Shown here: piece by piece, positions 1-6,974 of the stretch
Layout of the letters: every line of letters begins with the position of its first letter
Position numbering within the stretch: the stretch's first letter is position 1
DNA from: Pseudomonadota bacterium
Lineage (GTDB): Bacteria; Myxococcota; Myxococcia; Myxococcales; Myxococcaceae
Length of the DNA: 19,193 nucleotides
Reading direction: 5' to 3'
Assembly: GCA_023424585.1 (NCBI GenBank)
Contig: JAFADT010000672.1
Coordinates: forward strand, 1-19,193
Notes under the pieces: generated by a model
What the model was told of the DNA's origin: nothing
What the model saw: only the letters and a program-made list of their open reading frames with translations
Database searches by the model: none
Translations under genes and position numbers: made by a program

Positions 1-51
1 CGACGGACGGCCACGCATCCAGGGACTCCGCGGGTCACTTCTCTTCAACAT
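1..51 (-). CDS. Lipoprotein, left copy, N-terminus only (runs off the window)
   Basis: ATG at 51 on the minus strand encodes MLKRSDPRSPWMRGRPS before the window edge. The bases are identical to the start of the lipoprotein at 379-864, with the same ribosome-binding site (GGAGA, 5 bases before ATG) and the same promoter upstream. From the geometry of the duplication, this left gene should be the full-length parent, continuing beyond the point where the right copy is cut off. That part lies outside the window, so the length is unknown. Confidence 0.75.
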   Translation of the reverse strand, partial: MLKRSDPRSPWMRGRPS

Positions 52-83
52 GGGCTCTCCGGGAACGGAATTGTTCAAGGTCG

Positions 84-99
84 AGCAAAATCCGTTCCG
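84..99 (-). promoter_or_regulatory. Sigma-54-type (-24/-12) promoter, left lipoprotein copy
   Basis: On the minus strand this reads CGGAACGGATTTTGCT. The GG-N10-GC spacing and TTGCT of the -12 element fit the sigma-54 consensus TGGCACG-N4-TTGCW, with the leading T and one C changed. It lies about 33 bases before the ATG at 51. It is identical in the right copy (897-912). Assignment is by motif only. Confidence 0.6.
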
Positions 100-149
100 A
101 GCGCCCCCGCTGCGCCCACCCCCTCAAGAAGGACCCATGAATGCTTCAC

Positions 150-188
150 TGACGCGTCAACAACAGCCCCTGACGCGCCAATGACGCC
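150..188. promoter_or_regulatory. TGACRYGTCA operator pair (upstream activating site), left copy
   Basis: TGACGCGTCA at 150-159 and TGACGCGCCA at 171-180 start exactly 21 bases apart, with a further TGACGC half-site at 182. The array lies ~50 bases upstream of the -24 element at 84-99, a usual distance for a bacterial enhancer-binding protein. The same arrangement recurs at 954-992, 6978-7008 and 15661-15691. The binding protein is unknown. Confidence 0.6.
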
Positions 189-378
189 CTTGATACGAGC
201 CTCGACCCGCTACGGCTTCATCGTGGCGCCCGAGGAGGTGGCGGCGCGCCTCTCGCTGACCGCTCGCAGGGATTGCGCCGTGGCGGCGCGCGTCCGAGAA
301 GGTAGGCACCGGCGGGTCTTCGTCTCCCCCATTGGTCGGCGCGGGAGCGCTCCCGCTCCCGTCTTGGGGAGCGCGCGC

Positions 379-864
379 TCAGAAGGAGGAGTGGGTCCGC
401 GCGTTCCTCGCGCGGATGGCCTCTTCGGTCCTCGGAACGAGGGACTCACCCTGCTCGGTGACGGCCACGACCCGACGGGCGAACCCCAGCGGGTTGGCGC
501 CCGGGCCGTCGCTCGGCGCCGACACCACGACCTGGCCGGTCTCCCAGTGCAGCACCTCGGGGTTCTCCGCCCTCGGGAAGACGAGCGAGTCGGGCCTCAC
601 GACGACAGTGCGCGCCTGGGTCTCCGTGACGACCTGTACCCATGGCTGGGGTTGAAGGTTGTTGTAGTCGGGCTCGAACTGCGGCTCCCATACGAGGCTT
701 TCGAGGTCCTCGTGCGGGCTCTCCACGACGTATTCCCCTGGGGTGTCGTCGTCGGGGTTCGTCGTCGTACATGAGCCGGTCAACAGGAGGCTGACGAGCA
801 TCGACAGCACCAGCGACGGACGGCCACGCATCCAGGGACTCCGCGGGTCACTTCTCTTCAACAT
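379..864 (-). CDS. Truncated lipoprotein fused to the tail of the monooxygenase (chimeric, 161 aa)
   Basis: The product starts MLKRSDPRSPWMRGRPS, continues with a hydrophobic signal segment (residues 18-30) and has a lipobox-like LTGSC with Cys32, then a low-complexity TTTNPDDDTP linker. The mature part (EYVVESPHEDLESLVWEP...) is an acidic domain that I recall from long hypothetical myxobacterial lipoproteins; no function is assigned. After residue ~138 the chain is SLVPRTEEAIRARNARTHSSF, the same C-terminus as the monooxygenase at 1189-2313. The gene has therefore lost its own 3' end to the duplication joint near 447. I chose ATG 864 because GGAGA lies 5 bases upstream; ATG 831 (MRGRPS) is an alternative. 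A sigma-54-type promoter and TGAC/GTCA operators precede it. The intact parent probably starts at 51. Whether the chimera is stable or functional is unknown. Confidence 0.7.
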   Translation of the reverse strand: MLKRSDPRSPWMRGRPSLVLSMLVSLLLTGSCTTTNPDDDTPGEYVVESPHEDLESLVWEPQFEPDYNNLQPQPWVQVVTETQARTVVVRPDSLVFPRAENPEVLHWETGQVVVSAPSDGPGANPLGFARRVVAVTEQGESLVPRTEEAIRARNARTHSSF

Positions 865-896
865 GGGCTCTCCGGGAACGGAATTGTTCAAGGTCG

Positions 897-912
897 AGCA
901 AAATCCGTTCCG
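897..912 (-). promoter_or_regulatory. Sigma-54-type promoter, right lipoprotein copy
   Basis: The minus strand reads CGGAACGGATTTTGCT with GG-N10-GC spacing, identical to 84-99. The expected transcript start is near 886, giving a leader of ~22 bases before ATG 864. It lies 42 bases downstream (on the minus strand) of the TGAC/GTCA operator array. Confidence 0.6.
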
Positions 913-953
913 AGCGCCCCAGCTGCGCCGCCCCCTCCAGAAGAACACGTGAA

Positions 954-992
954 TGCGTCACTGACGCGTCAACAGCAGCCCCTGACGCGCCA
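954..992. promoter_or_regulatory. TGACRYGTCA operator array, right copy
   Basis: TGCGTCA at 954-960, TGACGCGTCA at 962-971 and TGACGCGCCA at 983-992. The GCGTCA/GCGCCA half-sites start at 955, 966 and 987, spaced 11 and 21 bases, so they lie on one face of the helix. A further TGAC is at 994. In the left copy the outer half-site is altered (TGCTTCA), so the two copies may bind with different strength. Confidence 0.62.
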
Positions 993-1188
993 ATGACCCT
1001 TGATACGAGCCGCGACCCGCCGAGACTTCATCGTGGCGCCCGAGGAGATGGCGGCGCGCCTCTCGCTGACCGCTCGCAGGGATTGCGCCGTAGCGGCGCG
1101 CGTCCGAGAAGGTAGGCACCGGCGGGTCTTCGTCTCCCCCATTGGTCGGCGGGAGCACTCCCGCGCCCGTCTTGGGCAGCGCGAGCGC

Positions 1189-2313
1189 TCAGAAGGAGGA
1201 GTGGGTCCGCGCGTTCCTCGCGCGGATGGCCTCTTCGGTCCTCGGAACGAGGGACTCGAGCCCGGTCCTCACGGCCTCCGCCTGGACCTGCTCGATGAAC
1301 GGCCGGAAGCGCTCGTTGTAGGCTCGAAACGCGAGCTCGAAGTCGCAGTCGTGCTCTCGCATCGCATCCGCCAGCGCGGCCGCGCCATCGATGGCCAACG
1401 AGCCCCCCATGCCGGCAGCGGGTGACGCGCAGTACGCCGCATCGCCGACCAACGCGACCCGGCCTCTCGTCCAGGAAGGCATGCGGATCTGGCACAGCTT
1501 GTCGAAGTAGAAGTTCTTCGAGCCCCGCACCTCTTCGAGCAGCTCCGCGGTCCTCCAGCCCGTCCCCGCGAACTGGTCCGCGATGATCCGCCGCTGCGCC
1601 TCCTCGTCGCGACGGTCGTAGGAGAGCTCCTTGTCGGAGGCGAACGCGAAGATGATGTCCGTGTTGTTCTTGTAGGCGTTGAGCATCACGGCCTTGCCCG
1701 GCACGTTGAACATCTGCGCGGTGTCCCGCTCGATGAGCAGCTTGTCCACGATCGTGATCGAGAAGTACTGCTCAAGGAAATACATGTACCGGGCCTCGTC
1801 GCCGAACCAGAGCCTCCGCACGGCGGAGTGAACACCGTCGCAGCCGAACACCAGGTCGAACGTGCGCCGGGCGCCCCTCGCGAACGTGGCTTCGATGCTG
1901 TCTCTCGTCTCGAGCAGCGCGGCAACGCTGTCGTCGAAGATGACTTCGATGGGGTCCTTCACGGCGTCGAACAGCATGTTCAGCAGAACGGTCCGCTCGA
2001 TCTCGAACTCGTCATCCGAGGGAGCCTCGCCTTCCTCCCTCAGCACCATCGAGCGCTCCGTGACGTCCCGCTCGTTCTTCATGTCCCACCGCCGCAGGCT
2101 CAAGCGGTTCGCCCGGATCGGCTCGAAGAGGCCCATGCGCCGGACGATGTCGACGGTGTTGCCTTTGATGTCGACGGCCGTACCGCCAACCCGGAGCCCG
2201 CGCGCGACCTCCACGACGGTGACCTCGTAGCCCAGGCGGCTCATCCAAAAGGCCGTCGAGAGCCCGGCGAAGCTCGCCCCGGAGATGAGGACCTTCTTTC
2301 CATTCGCGCGCAT
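1189..2313 (-). CDS. FAD-dependent monooxygenase (aromatic hydroxylase type, 374 aa)
   Basis: Class A flavoprotein monooxygenase of the PHBH/UbiH/tetracycline-monooxygenase fold, cytosolic, using FAD and NAD(P)H. Visible motifs in order are an N-terminal dinucleotide-binding segment (GASFAG, residues 12-17, with the acidic strand end VTVVE), the DG motif (GCDGVHSAVRR, 158-167), and the GD motif that binds the FAD ribityl chain (GRVALVGDAAYCASPAAGMGG, ~284-304). Length is normal for small single-domain members. ATG 2313 is chosen because GAGGAG lies just upstream (agaggagacgtc-ATG) and the family start (KKVLISGAS) follows at once. It is divergent from a TetR gene with palindromic operators between them, so it is probably the main target of that repressor; an inducing aromatic compound is likely but unidentified. 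Its last ~23 codons were copied into the chimeric lipoprotein at 379-864. Substrate unknown: detoxification of an antibiotic or tailoring of a metabolite are both possible. Confidence 0.9.
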   Translation of the reverse strand: MRANGKKVLISGASFAGLSTAFWMSRLGYEVTVVEVARGLRVGGTAVDIKGNTVDIVRRMGLFEPIRANRLSLRRWDMKNERDVTERSMVLREEGEAPSDDEFEIERTVLLNMLFDAVKDPIEVIFDDSVAALLETRDSIEATFARGARRTFDLVFGCDGVHSAVRRLWFGDEARYMYFLEQYFSITIVDKLLIERDTAQMFNVPGKAVMLNAYKNNTDIIFAFASDKELSYDRRDEEAQRRIIADQFAGTGWRTAELLEEVRGSKNFYFDKLCQIRMPSWTRGRVALVGDAAYCASPAAGMGGSLAIDGAAALADAMREHDCDFELAFRAYNERFRPFIEQVQAEAVRTGLESLVPRTEEAIRARNARTHSSF

Positions 2314-2360
2314 GACGTCTCCTCTAGACGGCCGGATCACGGCAGCCCCGGAGCCGGAAT

Positions 2361-2366
2361 ATTGTA
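2361..2366 (-). promoter_or_regulatory. Probable -10 box of the monooxygenase gene
   Basis: On the minus strand this reads TACAAT, a good sigma-70-type -10, about 48 bases before the ATG at 2313. It overlaps the edge of the operator at 2365-2373, so a bound repressor would block it. No convincing -35 was found at 16-18 bases. Confidence 0.45.
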
Positions 2367-2405
2367 CCCGGTAAAATTTTTCGCAATCGATTCGTTTACC
2401 GGGTA
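2365..2405. promoter_or_regulatory. Double palindromic operator for the TetR regulator
   Basis: TACCCGGTAAA at 2365-2375 and TTTACCGGGTA at 2395-2405 form a perfect 11-base inverted repeat. Each arm is also itself a 9-base palindrome, TACCSGGTA, with centres 32 bases apart (about three helical turns). The pair sits inside the divergent TetR/monooxygenase promoter region and overlaps candidate -10 boxes for both directions. A TetR dimer on each palindrome would repress both genes. A possible forward promoter is TTCGCA (2380)-N17-TATAAA (2403). Confidence 0.75.
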
Positions 2406-2452
2406 TAAAAATCTGTCTCCCGGGTTTGCGGCGCTTCGTTAGAATCCGGCGC

Positions 2453-3091
2453 ATGGGCGAGCGACGCGAGCGCAAGAAGCGCGAGACCCGGCAGCGGATC
2501 TCCGATGTGGCGACGGAGCTTTTCTTCGCGCGGGGCTTCGAGGCGGTGACGCTCGACGAGATCGCGGCCGCCGCGAACGTCTCCAAGATGACGGTCTTCA
2601 ACTACTTCGCGCGCAAGGAGGACCTCATGCTCGATCGCCAGGATGACCTGAAGCTGGTCTTCTTTCGAGAGGCGATCCGCGCGAGGCCCCCAGGGCAGTC
2701 TCCGATCGCCGAGCTCCGCGCGCTCATGGGCAGGATGCGGGAACAGAAGCATCCCTTCGCGCGCTTCGACCGCCACACGGCTGACTTCTGGCGCTTCGTC
2801 GCGGCCAGCCCGCCGCTCGAGGCGCGGCTCCGTGAGCTCGACGACGAAGCGACCGAAGCGCTGGCGATCGAGCTCGCCGGTCCGGGGCCGGATGGCCTCG
2901 CGCGGCTCGCGGCCGGCATGATCGTGCTGACGGTGCGCACGGCGCGCCAGGAAGCCGTCCGCGTCTTCGACAGCGGCAGCTCCGCGAAGAAGGCGAACGC
3001 TGTGTTCTTCACCTTGATCGATCAGGGCTTCGCGGCCGTGCAAGGCATGGCGGAGACCGAGACGCGCGGCGAGAGCGTGCCCGCCCGATAG
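2453..3091 (+). CDS. TetR/AcrR family transcriptional regulator (212 aa)
   Basis: One-component repressor with an N-terminal DNA-binding domain and C-terminal ligand pocket. Residues 11-60 (ETRQRISDVATELFFARGFE...TLDEIAAAANVSKMTVFNYFARKEDL) are a textbook TetR helix-turn-helix; the recognition helix is around VSKMTVFNYF. The C-terminal part is helical and not assignable to a known ligand class. ATG 2453 is used; an in-frame TTG at 2426 would add nine residues but lies against the operator. It is divergent from the FAD monooxygenase, with 139 bases between the start codons that carry two TACCSGGTA palindromes. The regulator therefore probably represses itself and the monooxygenase. Inducer unknown. 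Confidence 0.92.
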   Translation: MGERRERKKRETRQRISDVATELFFARGFEAVTLDEIAAAANVSKMTVFNYFARKEDLMLDRQDDLKLVFFREAIRARPPGQSPIAELRALMGRMREQKHPFARFDRHTADFWRFVAASPPLEARLRELDDEATEALAIELAGPGPDGLARLAAGMIVLTVRTARQEAVRVFDSGSSAKKANAVFFTLIDQGFAAVQGMAETETRGESVPAR

Positions 3092-3106
3092 GTGGGCCTC
3101 CCCCAC
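3091..3106. terminator. Small hairpin at the end of the TetR gene
   Basis: GGTGGG (3091-3096) pairs with CCCACC (3101-3106) around a four-base loop. It overlaps the stop codon and lies between convergent genes. There is no T-tract, so function as an intrinsic terminator is uncertain. Confidence 0.35.
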
Positions 3107-3149
3107 CCCGCGGGTTCCACCCGTTGCAAGCGCAAGGCGCGCCTCCGCG

Positions 3150-4178
3150 CTACAGGAACTCGTCCCCTCCCCCGGCCTCCGGCTCCTGCGCGGAGAGGAG
3201 AACGTCCCCGGGCCGCTGCTCCACGCGGAGGCCCAGGCCCATGGCGGTCAGGTCCTCGACCGCGGCGAGGGCCTCCATGACGGGCTGCACATCGGCGACC
3301 CGGGCAGGCGCGGCGGTGCGCTCGAGGCGCGAGCCCACCCGTTCCAGCAGCGTGTGCGAGGGGAGGTCCTCGATGTATCGGCCGTACAGGTAGGCGGGCG
3401 CGATCAGGTGGGTGGCCTCGGAGGGAGAGACGGTCGCGATGCTCGTGTCGAAGCGCGCCCGCGCCTCCTCCCGCGAAGTGTCCTGACGCCACAGGCCGAG
3501 CAGGGAGCGCAGGAAGTCCCTCAACGGTTGCGACCGGGCCTGCCCCCGCTGGGCCGAGGCGACCTCCAGCGCCCGCTCCGCGCGTGCGGGGTCGGGCTCG
3601 ACGAAGAACAGCGGCAGCACCTCCTCGATGCTAGGCGTGTAGAGGGGCTCGGCGAGTCGCTCCGGCTCCCCCGCGAACGCGCGCAGCGTCTCGGGTTCGA
3701 GCGGCTCCCCCGCGAGCCAGCGACACCACAGCGCCTCGAGCGAGCCCGCGGCGCGCGGTGCGCGGCGCAGCAGATGGGGACGTGCCTGCTCCACGCCTCC
3801 GAACAACAAGACGGTCACCAGGTCCGCGGTGGAAGGCCCCTCGGGGAACTCGAGCGCGTCCGCCCCCGTCCAGCGCGCGTATCGTTTGCGCTTCAGGTCG
3901 CGCTGGACCTCGCGCGCCACCTCGCCCCACGCGGACCACGGCACGCCGAGCGCCGCGTAGTCCCTCCGGAGGCGCTCGTCCGCGGGGGCCGAGACCTCGT
4001 TGGGGCGCTTCTTGAAGTCGGCCCGCACGCGCTTGAGCTCCTTCGCGAGCGCGGGCAGCTCCTCCGCCGGACAGCCGCCGGTCAGGAGCCGGAGGCGGGC
4101 GATGGGAACGCCGTGCAGCTTGAGCAGCCAGGCTTTGAACGCCGACCAGGCGGGCTCGGAGAGGTGTCGGGATTCCAC
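3150..4178 (-). CDS. Hypothetical protein (342 aa)
   Basis: Not recognised. The product is soluble-looking (no signal peptide or membrane helix), rich in Arg, Glu, Leu and Ala and largely helical. It has a charged stretch around residues 45-65 (ELKRVRADFKKRPNEVSAPADERLRRDYAAL) and an acidic, Gly-rich tail (EPEAGGGDEFL). Codon use is strongly GC-biased at third positions on this strand, which supports it over the long antisense frame at 3354-4547. The start is GTG 4178 with GAGGAC about eight bases upstream; the first ATG is further inside. It stands alone, convergent with the TetR gene (58 bases between stops). No partner gene suggests a role. Confidence 0.75.
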   Translation of the reverse strand: MESRHLSEPAWSAFKAWLLKLHGVPIARLRLLTGGCPAEELPALAKELKRVRADFKKRPNEVSAPADERLRRDYAALGVPWSAWGEVAREVQRDLKRKRYARWTGADALEFPEGPSTADLVTVLLFGGVEQARPHLLRRAPRAAGSLEALWCRWLAGEPLEPETLRAFAGEPERLAEPLYTPSIEEVLPLFFVEPDPARAERALEVASAQRGQARSQPLRDFLRSLLGLWRQDTSREEARARFDTSIATVSPSEATHLIAPAYLYGRYIEDLPSHTLLERVGSRLERTAAPARVADVQPVMEALAAVEDLTAMGLGLRVEQRPGDVLLSAQEPEAGGGDEFL

Positions 4179-4543
4179 GGGCTGTCCTCACTCAGGTGGC
4201 AGACCCGCGCCCCCTCGATGGGGCCGTCGGGCCCTGGGGCCTGCTCCGCGATGATAGTCAGCTCGAGCCGTGGAGCCCCAGGCGGTGACGTCCTTCGCGG
4301 GCGGAGACGCCTCCTGAATCCAGCCAATCCGGCCCCCGCCTCGCCCTTGCCCGGCCAGAAACTGGAGAGGCCGCGGCGCGCTCACGGTCGCCGGAAACCG
4401 CCGGCCACGCCTCTTCTCCCCCTGTACACTCGCTGGAACTTTCGGAACTGGCTGGCTGCGTCAACGCGAACGCACAGGGTTCTGGCGCTCCCAAGGCAGC
4501 TCCAGCGCGCCCCCCTGTGCCCAACTTCCTTGGAGCCGCCACC
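4179..4543. other. Intergenic region between divergent genes
   Basis: 365 bases between the hypothetical gene (-) and the S74 lipoprotein gene (+). I see one isolated TGCGTCA half-site at 4457-4463, ~80 bases before the start at 4544, and a weak GG-N10-GC match at 4483-4498 whose -12 element (AGGCA) is poor. The ribosome-binding site for the next gene is GGAG at 4532-4535. No other gene or RNA is recognised. Confidence 0.5.
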
Positions 4544-5837
4544 ATGAAGCGTGTCGCCACCGCGATGTTCTTGATGGCCAGCACCGTGTCGTGCAGCGAC
4601 GAGCCCACCCAGCAGCAGCCCGGGGCTGACGGCCTCAACCCCGTCTTCGCGACCTCGGCGGCGAGCGCGGAGGTGTGTCCGACGGGCGGCACGAAGCTCG
4701 AGGTGGGCCTCGATGCGAACCGCAACGGGAAGCTCGACGCAGCGGAGCTCCAGCAGGACCTCACGAGCATCGTATGCAATGGCGCGGACAGCACGGTCGC
4801 GGGGCCCGCCGGTCCGCAGGGGCCCGCGGGAGGAACCGGGGCGGTGGGCCCGGCCGGGGAGCAGGGCCCCAGCGGCGTCGCGGGGCCCTCGGGACACGGG
4901 CGCCCTCGTCGCGGGCGGGGCCTGGGACGGCGCGACGGCGGGCGCCATTCCCCTGGAGGGGCCCGGCACGCGCCTGATGTGGTACCCGGAGAGGAGCGCG
5001 TTCCGCGCCGGCTCGGTCACGGGCACGCAGTGGGACGAGGCCAGCGTCGGGCACTTCAGCTTCGCCGCGGGCGAGGACGTCACCGCCAGCGGCCCCAACA
5101 GCACGGCCTTCGGGCTGGGCTCGCAGGCGTCGGCCAGCGCCTCGTTCGCGGCCGGTGAGGAGTCCGTCGCCAGCGGCACTGCTTCGGTCGCGCTCGGCTA
5201 CCATGGGACCACCAACTCGCGGCAGGGCGCGTTCGTGTTCGCGGATCGCTCGTCGGTCAACACCTTCAGCGCCGGCGTCAACCACTCGGCCAACTGGCGT
5301 GTCTCGGGCGGCTTCCGCATCTACACGGCCTCCAACCTGTCCTCGGGCATCACCCTCCAGTCCGGGAGCTCGGTCAGCAACTGGGGTCAGGCCAGCGCGG
5401 TCATCAGCACGAGCACCGGCGCCATGCTGACGACCGGCGGCGTCTGGCAGAACGCGTCCGACGTCCACCGCAAGCACCTCTTCCAGGAGGTCTCGTCCGA
5501 GGACGTGCTCAAGCGGGTCCAGGCGCTGCCCATCACCTCGTGGAGCTACCGCGCGGAGGACGCGACCATCCGTCACCTGGGCCCCACGGCGCAGGACTTC
5601 CGCGCCGCGTTCGGCCTCGGCGTGGACGAGGTCTCCATCGGGACGGTGGACGCCGACGGCGTGGCGCTGACCGCCGCCAAGGCCCTGGCCACCCGCACCG
5701 ATGAGCTGCGCGCCCGGGTGAAGGCGGTCGACGCGGAGGACACCACCCTGCGCGAGCAGGTCTCCACCCTGGCCCAGAAGAACGCCGCGCTGGAGGCGCG
5801 CCTGGAGCGCCTCCTGGACGGACGGCGGGGCGAGTAG
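4544..5837 (+). pseudogene. Collagen-like / YadA-head / S74-chaperone surface lipoprotein, frameshifted
   Basis: The gene reads as one protein in two frames. The first frame (from ATG 4544, GGAG eight bases upstream) gives a lipoprotein signal (MKRVATAMFLMASTVSC), a calcium-loop-like segment (GLDANRNGKLDAAEL...SIVCNG, as in DUF7151) and collagen-like Gly-X-Y triplets (GPAGPQGPAG...). Near 4888-4896 the frame is lost. The continuation, one base later, reads DTGALVAGGAWDG...LMWYPERSAFRAG, then YadA-like head repeats (ASGPNSTAFGLGSQASASASFAAG), then a C-terminal intramolecular chaperone domain of peptidase S74. In that domain SDVHRK keeps the Ser and Lys of the self-cleavage pair, and a coiled coil (TDELRARVKAVDAEDTTLREQVSTL) ends the chain at 5837. 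Such proteins form trimers at the cell surface. The break needs one extra or two missing bases; it may be a real mutation, a sequencing error or a phase-variable site. Confidence 0.85.
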
Positions 5838-5838
5838 C

Positions 5839-5852
5839 GAGCCGCGCGGCTC
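5839..5852. terminator. Palindromic hairpin after the S74 gene
   Basis: GAGCCGCGCGGCTC is a perfect 14-base palindrome two bases after the stop codon (5835-5837). It can form a short GC-rich hairpin but has no T-tract. Possible transcription end. Confidence 0.35.
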
Positions 5853-5877
5853 CTAGAACGCGACCGCCCTGCCGCGC

Positions 5878-6027
5878 ATGCACGAGCAGGTGGGGACGCG
5901 GGAGACCGCCCCGTTCGCGGAGCGCATCGCCGTGAAGGGCACCCCGCTGAAGGACCTACGGGCGCGGAGCGCGATGCGCTCATGGCTGGAGCAGGCCGTG
6001 AAACTCGGGGCGGGAGTCCTCGCATAA
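5878..6027 (+). CDS. Small open frame or gene remnant (49 codons)
   Basis: ATG 5878 to TAA 6025-6027 encodes MHEQVGTRETAPFAERIAVKG...LEQAVKLGAGVLA. The composition looks like real coding sequence (GC-rich third positions, amphipathic C-terminal helix). There is no clear ribosome-binding site, and the stop lies inside a strong hairpin. It could be a short hypothetical gene or the 3' remnant of a larger one. I do not recognise it. Confidence 0.25.
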   Translation: MHEQVGTRETAPFAERIAVKGTPLKDLRARSAMRSWLEQAVKLGAGVLA

Positions 6028-6042
6028 GGCCCCTCCCGCCCC
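6007..6042. terminator. Strong inverted repeat, probable terminator of the lipoprotein gene at 6077-6691
   Basis: GGGGCGGGAG (6007-6016) and CTCCCGCCCC (6033-6042) pair perfectly over 10 bases with a 16-base loop. It lies 35 bases past the stop of the minus-strand lipoprotein gene, followed on that strand by GAGTTT. It could also stop plus-strand transcripts. Confidence 0.55.
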
Positions 6043-6076
6043 AGACCTCACGTGGCCAGAGCCGCGAGGCGAGCCC

Positions 6077-6691
6077 TCACGGGAACGCCGCGACGGTCGG
6101 CGGCGTGGTGCTGGTGAAGAAGTCCGGGAAGGTCGCGGTGTAGTGGCTCCCGCTGCCGCTCTCTCCCAGGATGACGCCGGTCTTCGAACCCGAGACGGTG
6201 ACCGTGGTGCCGTCCGCGGCAATCGCCACGTTCTCCGACTGGATGTTGCCCTTCCCCAGGTAGACGCCCAGGCCGACGGTCCGGATGACGGTCAGGGTGG
6301 CCGGGTCCACGTGGCGCACGCTGAGGGTGATGGGCGCGCTGCCGCTGACGCTCCCCTTCGAGGTGTAGCTCGCGGCGATTCCCAGCCCGTTCGCCGCCAC
6401 GGAACGCGTCGGCACATAGATGACGGACGTCCCCAGGGTCACGCTGCCGGTCCCATACACACACGTCGGGATGGGCTGGCGGAAGAGCTTGATGTCATAG
6501 ACAGGCGGCGTCACGTTGGCCTGCGGATAGGCGGAGATGCTGTAGATGCATCCGTCAAGCGACGCGGAGGATACCGCTGACTCCTGCTGCGCCAGCGCGT
6601 CGTCCTGGCCGGTCACCCCATCTCCCCCACCGCAGGCAGGGAAGACCATTGCGACACAAAGACAGACAGCCCGTTTGAAGAATCGCATCAT
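6077..6691 (-). CDS. Small secreted lipoprotein, hypothetical (204 aa)
   Basis: The N-terminus MMRFFKRAVCLCVAMVFPAC is a type II signal peptide with the lipidated Cys at residue 20, followed by GGGDG and a short linker (DDALAQQESAV) of the kind common in myxobacterial lipoproteins. The mature part (residues ~45-204) is rich in Ser, Thr, Val and Gly in alternating patterns (SVTLGTSVIYVPT, APITLSVRHVDPATLTVIRTVGLGVYLG), so it is probably an all-beta domain. It has one pair of cysteines in the mature domain (DGCIYS, PTCVYG). ATG 6691 is chosen, with AAGGAG 8 bases upstream; ATG 6688 is adjacent. Its upstream region holds three phased GCGTCA half-sites (6871-6898), but no sigma-54 promoter pointing this way was found. 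Probable location is the outer membrane; function unknown. Confidence 0.8.
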   Translation of the reverse strand: MMRFFKRAVCLCVAMVFPACGGGDGVTGQDDALAQQESAVSSASLDGCIYSISAYPQANVTPPVYDIKLFRQPIPTCVYGTGSVTLGTSVIYVPTRSVAANGLGIAASYTSKGSVSGSAPITLSVRHVDPATLTVIRTVGLGVYLGKGNIQSENVAIAADGTTVTVSGSKTGVILGESGSGSHYTATFPDFFTSTTPPTVAAFP

Positions 6692-6870
6692 TCAATGACT
6701 CCTTGGCTCGCGGGAAGCGCGCGCAAGGTAGCAGCAATGCGATCCTCCTCGTGGACAATCTGCATGCATCCGCGCACTCATCAATGACACCACAGGGGGC
6801 GATGATGACCCCGGCCCCGAGGAGCACCCACGCGCAGCAAGCTGCTGCGCCGGGCCAAGGCTCGCTCACC

Positions 6871-6898
6871 GCGTCATGAGTGCGTCAAAGCTGCGTCA
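6871..6898. promoter_or_regulatory. Triple GCGTCA half-site array
   Basis: GCGTCA starts at 6871, 6882 and 6893, exactly 11 bases apart and in the same orientation. Spacing matches the half-site phase of the other TGAC/GTCA arrays in this window. It could be a distal or weaker site of the same regulator, serving either the lipoprotein (-) or the ferritin-fold gene (+). Confidence 0.5.
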
Positions 6899-6974
6899 AG
6901 ACGCGCGCGACGCGGCGCCGATGTCCAAGAAGGTGACCGGGGGCCCCAAAGGCTCGCGTCCAGCGGTCCCAGGG

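Larger units (their letters stand above)
1..447. repeat. Tandem duplication, left copy (visible part)
   Basis: Direct repeat of 814-1257. The first ~107 bases, holding the lipoprotein start and its promoter, are identical between the copies. The rest differs by scattered substitutions and small indels, roughly 95% identity by eye. Identity stops after 'gggactc' at 447 (right copy 1257). The offset drifts from 813 to 810 bases. The left copy probably continues left of the window, because a tandem unit of ~810 bases ending at 447 would begin near -362. Confidence 0.95.
814..1257. repeat. Tandem duplication, right copy
   Basis: Matching copy of 1-447. Here the sequence runs without a break into the monooxygenase gene, so this right end is the ancestral context and position 447/448 is the novel joint. 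The full unit is inferred to be 448-1257. It holds part of the lipoprotein gene, its promoter, the intergenic region and the last ~23 codons of the monooxygenase gene. Confidence 0.93.

Noticed and set aside
181..774. A 197-codon plus-strand frame across the duplicated region
   Set aside because: It crosses the duplication joint and is antisense to the lipoprotein signal and promoter; the product has no family pattern.
4483..4498. Sigma-54-type promoter before the S74 lipoprotein gene (TGGCGCTCCCAAGGCA)
   Set aside because: Spacing fits GG-N10-GC, but the -12 element AGGCA lacks the TTGC core, and only one isolated TGCGTCA half-site is nearby.
3354..4547. A ~397-codon plus-strand frame opposite the hypothetical gene at 3150-4178
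   Set aside because: Low-complexity Arg/Leu/Gly product without a ribosome site; it mirrors the better-supported minus-strand gene and runs through the intergenic region into the S74 gene start.
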